From the NCBI GenBank assembly GCA_003433295.1, contig CP016202.1, forward strand, positions 1,164,315-1,203,993: a stretch of 39,679 nucleotides of DNA, written 5' to 3'. A program made the translations under genes and the position numbers. Below are positions 30,370 to 39,679 of the stretch, in pieces (position 1 is the first letter of the stretch; each line of letters opens with the position of its first letter). Under the pieces are notes generated by a model, which saw only the letters and a program-made list of their open reading frames with translations, searched no databases and was not told where the DNA came from. The stretch is from Eubacterium minutum ATCC 700079 (GTDB lineage: Bacteria > Bacillota > Clostridia > Peptostreptococcales > Anaerovoracaceae).

Positions 30370-31437
30370 TTATTCCAGTTCGCGCATCGTTCTACGCATA
30401 AACTCAACCAATTGTTCTTTTGTAGGTAAATGGAGCATATATGTCGATACGAACAACTGATTGTCCATACCTGATAGAGCATATTCGACCATCTCGGATC
30501 CCTTGTCCGTACATAGCAAGATGCCTATCGGCAAATTGTCACCTTCAACCATTTCGTTCTTTTTGTAGTACGCCACATAGGAATTAAGCTGTCCAAGATC
30601 CTCATGCTTGAATTCATCATTCTTCAGTTCAATGATGACATTGCAATGAAGCAACTTGTTATAGAAAACCAGATCGACGAAATAATACTTATCATCTATA
30701 ACAATTCTCTTTTGTCTGGCTTCAAAGCAGAAGCCTTCACCAAGTTCAAGTATGAACTCTTGTAAATGATCCATTAACGCCTGTTCCAGATCCGATTCAG
30801 ATACCGCATCGCCCGGATTCAGTCCAAGAAATTCAAATGTAAAAGGATCCTTTATCGAAAGCGCAGTGCTTCCGGCATTATCCTCTGATGGCTTCATCAA
30901 TAACTCTGGTTTCTTGCTGATTCCAGCTCGCGCGAATAGATTTGTCTTAATCTGTCTGCGGAGCTCTCTAACGCTCCAATTGCATTTCATCGCCTCTGCT
31001 TCATAGAAGTATCTTTCCATCGGGTCATCCAGAATCATGATTTCCCGTATGTGTGAAAATGAAAGATTATTAACCAGCAGTTCTGGTTTCATCATAAATT
31101 CGTGCGACACTGTCGCACTTTTTTGAAAGTCAAGCAAGCCGAATTGGTGCGACACTGTCGCACCAATCTGCGGATACATCACATAAAACTGTCTGCACCA
31201 CTTAAACAGCGTAGAATTTAATCCCTTTTGATCAATCTGTCGCTCCAGATTGTTTAAAAGATTAGCTCCATATTCAGCTCGATCACTGCCACCTTGCTCA
31301 TACTCAACTATATAGTAGCCGATAGCCCAGTTTCTAAGCGTCATCAGCTTATTAACGGCATTTTTTGCTACATTGCCTGCTTCATCATTTAGCTTTTTTA
31401 TGCTGTCTGCAAGCGTCATGAATTTGATATCTGACAT
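30370..31437 (-). CDS. DUF1016/YhcG-family PDDEXK nuclease domain protein
   Basis: 355 residues from the ATG at 31437 (GAGAGG upstream; 17 more upstream codons rejected). The N-terminal DUF1016_N helical domain (LRNWAIGYYIVEYEQGGSDRAEYGANLL, LFKWCRQFYVMYPQIG) is followed by the C-terminal PDDEXK domain: FCFEARQKRIVIDDKYYFVDLVFYN, then VIIELKNDEFKHEDLGQLNSYVAYY, giving E, D and E-x-K residues. ERYFYEAEAMKCNWSVRELRRQI is a family hallmark. These proteins are predicted nucleases found near mobile elements and restriction systems; their biological role is not established. The gene appears intact although its surroundings are decayed. Two palindromes encoding A-T-V-S-H lie inside the coding region. 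Confidence 0.9.
   Translation of the reverse strand: MSDIKFMTLADSIKKLNDEAGNVAKNAVNKLMTLRNWAIGYYIVEYEQGGSDRAEYGANLLNNLERQIDQKGLNSTLFKWCRQFYVMYPQIGATVSHQFGLLDFQKSATVSHEFMMKPELLVNNLSFSHIREIMILDDPMERYFYEAEAMKCNWSVRELRRQIKTNLFARAGISKKPELLMKPSEDNAGSTALSIKDPFTFEFLGLNPGDAVSESDLEQALMDHLQEFILELGEGFCFEARQKRIVIDDKYYFVDLVFYNKLLHCNVIIELKNDEFKHEDLGQLNSYVAYYKKNEMVEGDNLPIGILLCTDKGSEMVEYALSGMDNQLFVSTYMLHLPTKEQLVEFMRRTMRELE
31102..31167. repeat. Two copies of a 17-bp palindrome inside the DUF1016 gene, one extended to 25 bp
   Basis: GTGCGACACTGTCGCAC occurs at 31102-31118 and 31148-31164. The second is extended to ATTGGTGCGAC-ACT-GTCGCACCAAT (31143-31167), a perfect 11-bp inverted repeat with 3-nt centre. Both are translated, each giving ATVSH. 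The start-to-start spacing is 46 bp. Confidence 0.85.
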
Positions 31438-31570
31438 AATGTTTCCTCTCGTTTCAAAGATTTTCGACTCGTTGCGTCGAAAATTCAATTACATCGGATT
31501 TAAAAGGATTACAAGCGCATACATCCTTTTGATCGCTTTTGTGAAGGCCTCGAAATTTATCACAAATTGA

Positions 31571-31681
31571 TTCAGTCCAAGAACTCCATGGCACAACGGA
31601 AAGATTGAGCGCAGCCATAGAAACGATCAGGAGCGCTTCTACAACTTTATAAACTTCTACTCCTTCAAGGAAATGAAATCA
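31571..31681 (+). pseudogene. IS481-family transposase C-terminal fragment
   Basis: After a stop codon the frame reads FSPRTPWHNGKIERSHRNDQ then ERFYNFINFYSFKEMKS. This is the segment around the last catalytic Glu of IS481-type integrases (T-P-x-H-N-G-K-x-E-R-x-H-R-x-D). Both sides are missing. Confidence 0.8.
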
Positions 31682-31733
31682 TGTTGCCTTTTCTTTTTGA
31701 CAATCTTGGTCTCACATCATTGACTAATGCACA

Positions 31734-31793
31734 TTTTCGTTAGACCACCCGTAAATGAAATTCTTGAAAAGCACTGTTTCCTGAAGTATAATT
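31734..31793. repeat. 60-bp direct repeat, copy 2 (right boundary of mobile-element region)
   Basis: Matches 27633-27692 in 58 of 60 positions and in the same orientation. The two copies bracket 4.1 kb that hold all recognised transposase remnants plus the TraX-family and DUF1016 genes. Confidence 0.85.
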
Positions 31794-31931
31794 AATGTCT
31801 ACTCGTTAATTTCCAACCGAACTTAATGAGCCTATGATAGAGTTTTTCCAAACTTTGAAGAGTTCGCGCCGGTCAATATGAACCTCCGCAGAACCGATTT
31901 TTAAATCTTAAACAGGGGCAAGGGCGAAAGT

Positions 31932-32264
31932 ATGAGAATAAGACGCGACAAAAGCGTGGCAAAAGAATTACAGGGGATCGAGGCAGAGCTAATCGCAAAT
32001 GTTTCGGATGCATTGGCGCATCCTGTCAGGCTGGCACTTTTCAGACACATCATGCATTGCAACAAGGAAATGACCCCCGTATGCACCAAAGACCTTGTCG
32101 GCGTTTTTGACTATGCCCAGGCGACAATCTCTCAGCACATGAAAAAACTCACCCGTTCAGGACTTGTCGAGGTGAAGAAAATAGAAAAATTCAGCTACTT
32201 CTACGCCAATCTGGGGGTTCTGGGAAAATACGTAAACGCCACAAAAAAGTTCAGCGTGCTTTAG
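31932..32264 (+). CDS. ArsR-family winged-helix transcriptional regulator
   Basis: 110 residues. NVSDALAHPVRLALFRHIMH is the characteristic first helix of ArsR proteins. The recognition helix is in FDYAQATISQHMKKLTRSGL, and the wing is VEVKKIEKFSYFYANLG. It has no CxC motif typical of arsenic or cadmium sensors in the recognition helix; MHCNKEMTPVCTKD has two Cys that could bind metal or react with thiol signals. It ends 62 bp from the convergent atpC stop. The ribosome binding site is weak (AGGGCG). The target gene is not evident. Confidence 0.85.
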   Translation: MRIRRDKSVAKELQGIEAELIANVSDALAHPVRLALFRHIMHCNKEMTPVCTKDLVGVFDYAQATISQHMKKLTRSGLVEVKKIEKFSYFYANLGVLGKYVNATKKFSVL

Positions 32265-32325
32265 CGGTCATACGTAGACTCCCTTGCGGCTCTTCCCAAA
32301 CCGGTCATATCAATTCGACCTTTTC

Positions 32326-32589
32326 TCACATCCATTCGGCATCTTCGGTGAACAGCGTAAATACATCCCTAATCTCAACAAAGCCTCCCTGGACCTTGGC
32401 TTCGATTCGTTCATCAGAACCCTTTTTCCGTATGCTCACTTTGCTGTTTTCTTTCAGCAGTTTACGGCACCAGATATGTCCGTGCAGATAGCCCTCGCTT
32501 CCGTCAGGGGTCTCCACGGTCAGCGATTCCACCTCTCCCGAAAAGAACATGCTGTGAGGCGTTAGAATTTCAAGTTTTACACTTTTCAT
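32326..32589 (-). CDS. atpC: ATP synthase epsilon subunit, beta-sandwich domain only
   Basis: 87 residues against about 130-140 for usual epsilon. The N-terminal beta-sandwich is recognisable (VKLEILTPHSMFFSGEVESL, VETPDGSEGYLHGH, VQGGFVEIRDVFTLFTEDAE). It stops directly where the C-terminal helical hairpin would begin, and no continuation is seen in any frame downstream. The C-terminal helices mediate ATP-hydrolysis inhibition in many bacteria, so this enzyme may lack that control. Short epsilon subunits are known from some bacteria such as green sulfur bacteria, so this could be natural rather than a mutation. The gene follows atpD by 23 bp. The segment after GYLHGH (IWCRKLL) is unusual in composition. 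Confidence 0.85.
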   Translation of the reverse strand: MKSVKLEILTPHSMFFSGEVESLTVETPDGSEGYLHGHIWCRKLLKENSKVSIRKKGSDERIEAKVQGGFVEIRDVFTLFTEDAEWM

Positions 32590-32612
32590 GGCTCACCGTC
32601 CCCTACATCTTC

Positions 32613-34037
<1,425 letters not shown>

Positions 34038-34143
34038 TCAGATCCAACTCACCTTCCGACTTCTCCCGGGCGGCGCATTCCCCCTACCAGCGAGTTTTCA
34101 ATAGTCATCGAAACTCAATCCCCGCAAAAGCAGACGCAGGATT

Positions 34144-35013
34144 TTATGATTCCTGCGCCTCTGCGCCGGAAACAATTTCTATGATTTCATCCGTTATACG
34201 GGACTGTCTTGCATGGTTGTACTCTGTCTCCAATCCTCTGAGCATGTCATTTGCACTGTCGTTCGCATTCTCCATGGCTTGTCTTCTCGCCGCATGCTCG
34301 CAGGTCGCCGACTCTATAACCGCGCTGTAAATATTCATTTCCAAATACTTATACATCAAATATTCAAATACCTCATCTATTGAAGGTTCAAATTCAATAT
34401 TGTTCACTTCGCCACGCATATTGCGTTCTCTGGACTTAAGGTCGATAGGCAGGATTCTTTTTTCGACCACTTCCTGCTTTAAAGAATTTATATATGCCGT
34501 ATATACAAGAATAATCTCATCTATCTCTCCGGACAGATATTTGTTCAGAAGCGGATCCGCAATTGTGATGACCTTCTCGTAGTCCATGGTGTCCGCCGGA
34601 GGGTCGTGCTTGTCTATAATCTCATAGCAAAGCTGCTCAAAATGTTCTCGCCCCTTGCTCCCTATCGTTACCATCTTTATGTTGCCACAACTTCCGGTGA
34701 TGTTCTCATCGACGTGACGAATCAAATTTCCGTTGAAACTTCCACAAAGTCCGTTGCTTCCCGTAATTATTATGTAACAGGTATTCTTTATCTCACGATT
34801 TCCGAGCAGATATTTTTCGGGAAGTCTTTCCTGTATGTCAAAAGCCTCTTCTATCGACTCAACGATTCGTCCGAGGTATTCCCTGCTATGCTCATAAATC
34901 GCCTTGGCTTTCCTCAATTTGGAAGCGGAGACGAGTTTCATCGCATTTGTTATCCTCTCGGTACTGTTGATGCTCTTGATTCTGCGCTGTATACCCTGAA
35001 TTTGCTCAGCCAT
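34144..35013 (-). CDS. atpG: ATP synthase F1 gamma subunit (rotor)
   Basis: 289 residues. N-terminal [35 protein letters not shown] and the C-terminal helix ([39 protein letters not shown]) are the two halves of the central coiled coil. The ATG at 35013 overlaps the atpA stop by 8 nt and is preceded by AAGGTGG; an open frame of ten more codons upstream is rejected. Length and motifs are normal. Confidence 0.96.
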   Translation of the reverse strand: MAEQIQGIQRRIKSINSTERITNAMKLVSASKLRKAKAIYEHSREYLGRIVESIEEAFDIQERLPEKYLLGNREIKNTCYIIITGSNGLCGSFNGNLIRHVDENITGSCGNIKMVTIGSKGREHFEQLCYEIIDKHDPPADTMDYEKVITIADPLLNKYLSGEIDEIILVYTAYINSLKQEVVEKRILPIDLKSRERNMRGEVNNIEFEPSIDEVFEYLMYKYLEMNIYSAVIESATCEHAARRQAMENANDSANDMLRGLETEYNHARQSRITDEIIEIVSGAEAQES

Positions 35014-36520
35014 GCGAAAACCCCACCTTTTTAAAATCTTCAACAGCTTTTTTTATCATCCCCGCCGACCGGTCGGAGAATTTTCCGTCGGTGGAAATTT
35101 CCCTCTTGACATCGGGATAGTGATCGTCCATATAGCGGTAAAAGCCCTCTTCAAAGTTCTTTAAGTCCTCGATCGCGACATCGTCGAGCATACCGTCCGT
35201 CGCCGCATAAATAATCATTATCTGATGAACGACATCTAAAGGTTTATACTGCGGCTGTTTCAGTATTTCCATGAGAACCGCACCGTGATCGAGACGCTTT
35301 TTCGTTTCCGCGTCTATGTCCGAGCCGAACTGCGCAAACGTCTGAAGTTCCCTGTACTGAGCGAGCATCAGCTTAATCCTGGCGGAAACTTTTTTCATTG
35401 CCGGGGTCTGTGCGTTGCCTCCGACACGGGAAACCGAAATCCCCGCATTTATAGCGGGTCTCTGCCCGGCAAAAAACAGTTCACTTTCCAGAAAGATTTG
35501 CCCGTCCGTTATTGAAATCACATTCGTCGGTATGTATGCGGAAATGTCGTTTGACTGGGTTTCTATAATCGGCAGCGCCGTAATAGATCCTCCGCCAAGC
35601 TCATCGGAAAGCTTTGCCGCACGCTCAAGCAGCCTGCTGTGAAGATAAAAAACATCACCCGGGAAAGCTTCTCGCCCCGGCGGTCTTCTCAGTAGCAGCG
35701 ACATCGCCCTGTATGCGACGGCGTGCTTGGACAAATCGTCGTATATTATGAGAACGTCTTTTCCCTTGTACATAAAATATTCGGCTATTGCACTCCCCGA
35801 GTACGGCGCGATGTACTGCATGGCGGGCACTGCGCTTGCCGTTGCGGAAATTACCGTTGTATACTTCATGGCATCTTTTGCTTCAAGTGTATGAACAAGT
35901 TGTGCCACCGTTGACTGTTTCTGCCCGATTGCAACATATATGCAGATTACGTCTTTTCCCTTTTGATTTAAAATAGTGTCTATGGCGATAGCGGTTTTCC
36001 CTGTCTGCCTGTCTCCTATTATAAGCTCTCTCTGACCTTTTCCTATGGGGATCATGGAATCGATAGCTTTTATTCCTGTCTGCAAAGGCTCCTTCACCGG
36101 CTGTCTGTCGAGCACGCCCGGCGCGGGATGTTCGACCGGTCTGAACGTGACGGTGTCTATCGCGCCCTTTCCGTCAATCGGTCTTCCGAGCGCGTCAACG
36201 ACCCTGCCGACAATCTTCTCTCCGACCGGAACATCCATTATCTTTCCGGTCGGTTTCACTATGTCGCCCTCGCCGATCTTTCTGTCGGAGCCGAGCACAA
36301 CAACACCGACGTTATCCTCCTCAAGGTTCATCGCCATACCATAAACTTCGCCGGGAAATTCCAGAAGTTCTCCCGCCATGCAGCGATTCAGGCCATATAC
36401 TCTTGCAATCCCGTCGCCCACCTGCATCACGGTTCCGTAGTCGGATATCTCAAGATCACTTGTATAATTTTTTATCTGTTCTTTGATTAACCCGCTTATT
36501 TCATCCGGTCTCAAATTCAT
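35006..36520 (-). CDS. atpA: ATP synthase F1 alpha subunit
   Basis: 504 residues, normal. Walker A GDRQTGKT (169-176), Walker [13 protein letters not shown], the arginine finger in [10 protein letters not shown] and the C-terminal DFKKVGF region are present. AAGGAG precedes the start. The stop overlaps atpG. Confidence 0.97.
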   Translation of the reverse strand: MNLRPDEISGLIKEQIKNYTSDLEISDYGTVMQVGDGIARVYGLNRCMAGELLEFPGEVYGMAMNLEEDNVGVVVLGSDRKIGEGDIVKPTGKIMDVPVGEKIVGRVVDALGRPIDGKGAIDTVTFRPVEHPAPGVLDRQPVKEPLQTGIKAIDSMIPIGKGQRELIIGDRQTGKTAIAIDTILNQKGKDVICIYVAIGQKQSTVAQLVHTLEAKDAMKYTTVISATASAVPAMQYIAPYSGSAIAEYFMYKGKDVLIIYDDLSKHAVAYRAMSLLLRRPPGREAFPGDVFYLHSRLLERAAKLSDELGGGSITALPIIETQSNDISAYIPTNVISITDGQIFLESELFFAGQRPAINAGISVSRVGGNAQTPAMKKVSARIKLMLAQYRELQTFAQFGSDIDAETKKRLDHGAVLMEILKQPQYKPLDVVHQIMIIYAATDGMLDDVAIEDLKNFEEGFYRYMDDHYPDVKREISTDGKFSDRSAGMIKKAVEDFKKVGFSHG

Positions 36521-36574
36521 CGAAACATCTCCTTATATACTTAAATTGAAAGCCTCCCGCACCGGCATAATCCG

Positions 36575-37114
36575 CTATCCGAACACTCCGATCTTCTCTG
36601 CAATCTGATCGAGACGACCTGCCATCGAGGCGTCGAGAATTTTCCCCTCTACGAGAAGTCTGACCCCGCCGATAAGTTTTTTCTCAATCTTATTGTTCAG
36701 GTGGATTTTCTTGCGGAAAAGTTTGCTCACCTCGTCTTCAAACCTGCCGATCTGCTTCTCATCCAGAGGGCAAACCGAATATACGATTCCGTAACCTTCT
36801 CCTCTCGCCTCGTCATCGAGATCGTAATAAAATTTTATCATCTTATGCAGTCCGTAAAATCTTCCTTTATCGACCAGAACATACATAAAATTGAGCAGTT
36901 CTCTATGTATTCTGCCCTCAAAAACGTTCTTCAGCATATCCCTTTTTTTCACAACTGAAATTGCAGGGTTTGCCATTACCTTTTGAAAATCCGTTTCATC
37001 GCGAAAAATATGGTCTATCTGCAGGATCTCGTCTCTTATTTCCGCCGCGCAGCCATTATCTGTAGCAGCACCGTAAAGCGCCCTCGCATAGATCATCGCA
37101 ACCTCTAATTCCAT
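36575..37114 (-). CDS. atpH: ATP synthase delta subunit (stator)
   Basis: 179 residues. The N-terminal helical domain (ELEVAMIYARALYGAATDNG, FQKVMANPAISVVKKRDMLKNVF) contacts alpha, and the C-terminal domain (KIEKKLIGGVRLLVEGKILDASMAGRLDQI) contacts the b subunit. The G-G-V/I-R-L...G-x-x-x-D-x-S motif is diagnostic. The start overlaps the atpF stop by 10 nt. Confidence 0.95.
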   Translation of the reverse strand: MELEVAMIYARALYGAATDNGCAAEIRDEILQIDHIFRDETDFQKVMANPAISVVKKRDMLKNVFEGRIHRELLNFMYVLVDKGRFYGLHKMIKFYYDLDDEARGEGYGIVYSVCPLDEKQIGRFEDEVSKLFRKKIHLNNKIEKKLIGGVRLLVEGKILDASMAGRLDQIAEKIGVFG

Positions 37115-37614
37115 CGTTTTGCCTCTACTTCTTTTATGACGTCGTCAACAATCCCCTTGTGATCTTCAGGCTTGATTTCCTTTTTTAAAATGCGGCGTGC
37201 CGCCATTACGGCAAGCGTTCCCACTTCTTCTCTGAGTTCCTTCTCGGCGTTGAATTTCTCCCGCTCAATTTCCTGCTGTGAATGTTTGAACATCTTGTGT
37301 GCCTCTTCATTCGCTTCGGAGATTATGCTGTCAGCCTCAAGTTTCGCCTCATCTCTCGCGGTCTTTATAATCCTTCTGCTCTCCGTGGAAACATCAGCGA
37401 TCTTCTTTTCATAGTCTGCCAGTTTTTCGTCCGCAAGTCTGCTCGCTTCAGCCGCATTGTCGAGCGCATCCTCAACCTCTTTCCTCCTGCTCTCCATGAA
37501 GTTATGCACCTTTTCAAAGAAAAAGTGTTTCAAAATCAGAAAAAGCACAAGGAAAGTTATCATTGAAAATATAAAATCCCAACTGCTGAACTCTATTAGT
37601 TTTTCAAATTTCAT
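37105..37614 (-). CDS. atpF: ATP synthase Fo b subunit (stator stalk)
   Basis: 169 residues. One N-terminal membrane helix (FSSWDFIFSMITFLVLFLILKHFFF) is followed by a long charged coiled coil (ESRRKEVEDALDNAAEASRLADEKLADYEKKIADV...). Two starts are possible: TTG at 37626 and ATG at 37614; the ATG is preferred, though the GGAT-type site is weak for both. Single b gene, so the stalk should be a homodimer. Confidence 0.94.
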   Translation of the reverse strand: MKFEKLIEFSSWDFIFSMITFLVLFLILKHFFFEKVHNFMESRRKEVEDALDNAAEASRLADEKLADYEKKIADVSTESRRIIKTARDEAKLEADSIISEANEEAHKMFKHSQQEIEREKFNAEKELREEVGTLAVMAARRILKKEIKPEDHKGIVDDVIKEVEAKRWN

Positions 37615-37699
37615 ATCCTGATCCAATCTGTCTTTACATTCCGGTTCAGATTACCTTTGACTTCCGGTTCAAATCATCTTTGCATCCCGCCGGGCAGTT

Positions 37700-37921
37700 C
37701 TACAGCTTGCCGAACAGCAGAATTGCAATGACAAAAGCAAACACAAGCGCCGTTTCCATTATCGCCATACCGACGATCATCGTTGTCATAATTTTTCCCG
37801 ATATTTCAGGCTGTCTCGACATGCCCTGAAGTGCGTTACTTGCGACAAATCCTTGACCGATACCTACGCCGAGAGCCGCCATCCCCATAACGATTGCTAC
37901 ACTTATTGCTATAATTCCCAT
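37700..37921 (-). CDS. atpE: ATP synthase Fo c subunit (ring)
   Basis: 73 residues, two membrane helices joined by the conserved R-Q-P loop (SRQPEIS). The ion-binding carboxylate is E56 in AIMETALVF. Q23 in GIGQG and T57 next to E56 match positions that bind Na+ in Na+-dependent rings (Q, E, S/T), whereas H+-type rings often lack the Gln. However the residue five after E56 is F61 where Na+ rings usually have Tyr, and the second hydroxyl is Ala58. Ion specificity is therefore undecided. TTGGAGG precedes the start. Confidence 0.95.
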   Translation of the reverse strand: MGIIAISVAIVMGMAALGVGIGQGFVASNALQGMSRQPEISGKIMTTMIVGMAIMETALVFAFVIAILLFGKL

Positions 37922-38068
37922 TTCTCTACCTCCAATAAAGTTTTCTTATTGTTTCTCATCACTTCTTTTTATTTCTTTATTCTTCTCCCCGGTTGCTTCC
38001 CGGTTATTCTTCTCCCGGCTTTCTTTCCTGTTCTTTTTCCGTATTTCGTTCATCGTCTTACTCGCCCG

Positions 38069-38848
38069 TCAACCCGCATTTCCATGCTTGCGCGCACTAC
38101 GCCTCAACCTCCGTTTTTCCGCGGTTTCCGGACTCATTCCTTCGATATTTTCTCTCAAATTGATTCCGGTCAGAATCGTAAATATATACGCCTGCACCAG
38201 AGGTTCAAATATATCGAAGAAAAGATTCAGCGGTATCACCGTCACACACCTGAGTATCGGCACTGATGTGAATTGAAAACTCAGGTATTCCATAAGTTTC
38301 ATCCAGAGATCTATAACGATCATCCCTCCGAATATGTTTCCGAAAAGTCGAAGTGCAAGTGTAGTCGGCAGAACCAGTTCGCCCACCACATTTATCGGTA
38401 ATATTGCGTAAAACGGATCGCCCAGACCGTTCAGTCTTCCACGTATCCCGAGGTTTTTTAAAGACATCGCCTGAATCGTTATGAACGATATGGCGGCAAG
38501 CGCCGCAGTTACGTTAATGTCTGCGGTTATCGGGCGCAGCCCGAGCAGACCGAAACTGTTTGCAAAGACCAGCCACACAAAAAGTGTCCCGATGTACGGC
38601 GCAAACTTCCTACCGAATCTCCCGCCGATAATCTCATCGGAAAATTTATACACCCATGATACCAACGCCTCCGCGAGAACCTGCTTACCCTTCGGGATTT
38701 TCTCAAGGTTTCTTCCCATCCAGATCCCCAGCACCGCAAGCACCGTCGCCAAAATAAACCCGTATATCGTGGTTTCCGCAAGATGAAACTTCAGACCTTT
38801 TCCGAAGTATATTGCTATCCCGGGACCGAGTTCATTCACGTTAATCAT
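38069..38848 (-). CDS. atpB: ATP synthase Fo a subunit
   Basis: 259 residues with five or six membrane helices. The essential Arg is in LPTTLALRLFGNIFGGMIV. Other marks: GLLGLRPITADINVTAALA and the C-terminal PLVQAYIFTILTGINL. It forms the ion channel with the c-ring. The start codon overlaps the atpI stop (ATGA). Confidence 0.95.
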   Translation of the reverse strand: MINVNELGPGIAIYFGKGLKFHLAETTIYGFILATVLAVLGIWMGRNLEKIPKGKQVLAEALVSWVYKFSDEIIGGRFGRKFAPYIGTLFVWLVFANSFGLLGLRPITADINVTAALAAISFITIQAMSLKNLGIRGRLNGLGDPFYAILPINVVGELVLPTTLALRLFGNIFGGMIVIDLWMKLMEYLSFQFTSVPILRCVTVIPLNLFFDIFEPLVQAYIFTILTGINLRENIEGMSPETAEKRRLRRSARKHGNAG

Positions 38849-39285
38849 TCTGAATCGCCCCCTTCCCCTACATTAGTTCCAAGTTCTCTATCATCGCTCA
38901 GCCCGCATCGTCTTTTATCCCCGGCAATCGTAATCTGCCATGTAATAATCACACTTGCGATCACACATAAAATGCCGATCAAAAATCCGATCAGAGCCAA
39001 AAATCCCGCCATATATGACAAAACCGCTCCCGCCGCATAAATCACAAGTCTGATTATGTAAAAAAGAACCGAAACCCCGATTTTGGCGTCGGCAACAAAA
39101 CGTGTGATCAGAACTCTTAAAAGGCTGAAATTGATTGTCATTGTGGCAATTCCGCCGAGGATTCCGGCGAGAAGTCCTTTATCAAAGCCCGCCGGTTTCA
39201 GTGAAACCAACCAGCAAACCGTACCAAACACAACACATAATATCAGGCTCTTCACGCTGATATTTACAATCTTCTGCTCATCCAT
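38845..39285 (-). CDS. atpI: ATP synthase subunit I-like membrane protein
   Basis: 146 residues with four hydrophobic segments (LILCVVFGTVCWLVSL, GLLAGILGGIATMTINFSLL, GVSVLFYIIRLVIYAAGAVL, LIGFLIGILCVIASVIITW) and an acidic tail. It is the first gene of the atp operon with a 4-nt overlap to atpB, the place of AtpI/Atp-Z-type proteins that assist c-ring assembly or Mg2+ supply. Sequence conservation in this family is low, so the name rests mainly on topology and position. No strong ribosome binding site is seen. Confidence 0.75.
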   Translation of the reverse strand: MDEQKIVNISVKSLILCVVFGTVCWLVSLKPAGFDKGLLAGILGGIATMTINFSLLRVLITRFVADAKIGVSVLFYIIRLVIYAAGAVLSYMAGFLALIGFLIGILCVIASVIITWQITIAGDKRRCGLSDDRELGTNVGEGGDSE

Positions 39286-39343
39286 TTAATTTCACAAATC
39301 CTGCTCCCCAATTAATCCGCAACCTGCATCTCAAACTGCATTT

Positions 39344-39372
39344 ATGATACTCCCAAAGCATTTAAAATGCAA
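39344..39372 (-). promoter_or_regulatory. Sigma-A promoter of the atp operon
   Basis: Minus strand: TTGCAT (39367-39372), exactly 17 bp, TATCAT (39344-39349), about 60 bp upstream of atpI. It is the only good promoter-like pair between the operon and the IS-end sequence. Confidence 0.6.
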
Positions 39373-39389
39373 GTTCGTTCAAGAAACGG

Positions 39390-39417
39390 ACGGTGTCAAG
39401 TTTTTGTGGAGTTTTTT
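39390..39417. repeat. IS-end-like sequence, similar to 27611-27636
   Basis: ACGGTGTCAAGTTTTTGTGG followed by AGTTTTTT resembles ACGGTGCCAAGTTTTTGTGA followed by GTTTTT at 27611. Such sequences are typical ends of IS elements. The neighbouring unknown ORF loses its frame just next to it, suggesting a solo end left after deletion. Confidence 0.5.
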
Positions 39418-39424
39418 ATTGACA

Positions 39425-39643
39425 TCAACTCCAAAAGGTATTTTTTAAACTCCCCATTCCCTGTATTAAACTCTGCGTTGCACTTGCTCCGTTTAAGATT
39501 GGCGGCTCTTTATCAAAGATGCTCCAATCCATGCGCTCAGCTACCGCTTCATCAAGCACCCGCCTTGCATAATCGCTGTAGCTTTCTTTATCATCACTCC
39601 CGGGCTTGAACTCATCTGCCGTGATCCTTCCTCCGTTTTTCAT
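39425..39643 (-). CDS. Short ORF of unknown function, probably truncated
   Basis: 72 codons (MKNGGRITADEFKPGSDDKE...). I do not recognise it. It is acidic and helical in look (YSDYARRVLDEAVAERMDWSIF). The last residues (KNTFWS) come from the IS-end-like DNA, so the original C-terminus has probably been lost. It has no clear ribosome site. Confidence 0.35.
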   Translation of the reverse strand: MKNGGRITADEFKPGSDDKESYSDYARRVLDEAVAERMDWSIFDKEPPILNGASATQSLIQGMGSLKNTFWS

Positions 39644-39679
39644 TTATACGCGAAGTTTACTGAGTTTCCCAAGCCCTTC

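Larger units (their letters stand above)
31489..31931. other. Gene-free stretch with transposon debris
   Basis: Contains an IS481-family transposase fragment (31571-31681), the second 60-bp direct repeat (31734-31793) and about 130 bp of leader before the ArsR-type gene. No intact gene or clear promoter was found. Confidence 0.6.

Overview
The window looks like a chromosomal segment of an anaerobic, amino-acid-fermenting Bacillota (class Clostridia). This is inferred from gene content: an almost complete oxidative ornithine degradation cluster, butyrate-forming enzymes, a two-gene SufC/SufB-type Fe-S system, clostridial-type AGGAGG ribosome binding sites, and close homologues of the ornithine genes described from Clostridium sticklandii. 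No rRNA, tRNA or CRISPR array is visible. The species cannot be named from sequence alone.

Layout. 1-184 is the 5' end of a response-regulator gene that runs off the left edge. 0.5-2.1 kb holds a NimA-like flavin-binding protein and 3-hydroxybutyryl-CoA dehydrogenase (hbd, with its own strong promoter). 2.3-9.2 kb is a leftward series: a GlmL/MutL-type chaperone, ornithine racemase (orr), endonuclease IV (nfo, with a tandem-repeat N-terminal extension), butyrate kinase (buk), a SufC-like ATPase and a SufB/D-like scaffold. 9.4-16.7 kb is an accessory block: an AraC regulator divergent from a SAM methyltransferase, a class III Fic adenylyltransferase, and a 1196-residue mucin-binding-type cell-wall adhesin. 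16.8-22.3 kb is the core ornithine operon oraE-oraS-ortB-ortA-ord (transcribed ord first, leftward). 22.3-24.3 kb carries its apparent control system: a near-perfect sigma-54 promoter, palindromic upstream sites and a PAS-AAA+-Fis activator. 24.6-26.2 kb encodes a lipoprotein and a membrane-anchored protein of unknown function; 26.2-27.4 kb encodes PheA.

27.6-31.8 kb is a mobile-element graveyard bounded by two directly repeated 60-bp sequences. It holds decayed IS1634, ISLre2, IS3 and IS481 transposases, a 126-bp MITE-like element, a TraX-family gene and a DUF1016/PDDEXK nuclease gene. 31.9-39.3 kb holds an ArsR-type regulator and a complete F1Fo ATP synthase operon (atpI-B-E-F-H-A-G-D-C, leftward), with an epsilon subunit lacking its C-terminal domain and a c subunit carrying part of the Na+-binding signature. 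The right edge has an IS-end-like sequence and a truncated unknown ORF.

How it fits together. L-ornithine is racemised (Orr), rearranged to 2,4-diaminopentanoate by the B12/PLP aminomutase OraSE (probably serviced by the GlmL-type protein), oxidised by Ord and thiolysed by OrtAB to acetyl-CoA and alanine. Hbd and butyrate kinase would let acetyl-CoA be reduced to butyrate with ATP recovery. The most interesting signal is the regulatory circuit at 22.4-24.3 kb: a shared TGCAAA-N4-TTTGCA palindrome occurs as a pair upstream of the sigma-54 promoter of ord and once over the -35 box of the activator's own sigma-A promoter. This predicts activation of ornithine catabolism together with negative autoregulation.
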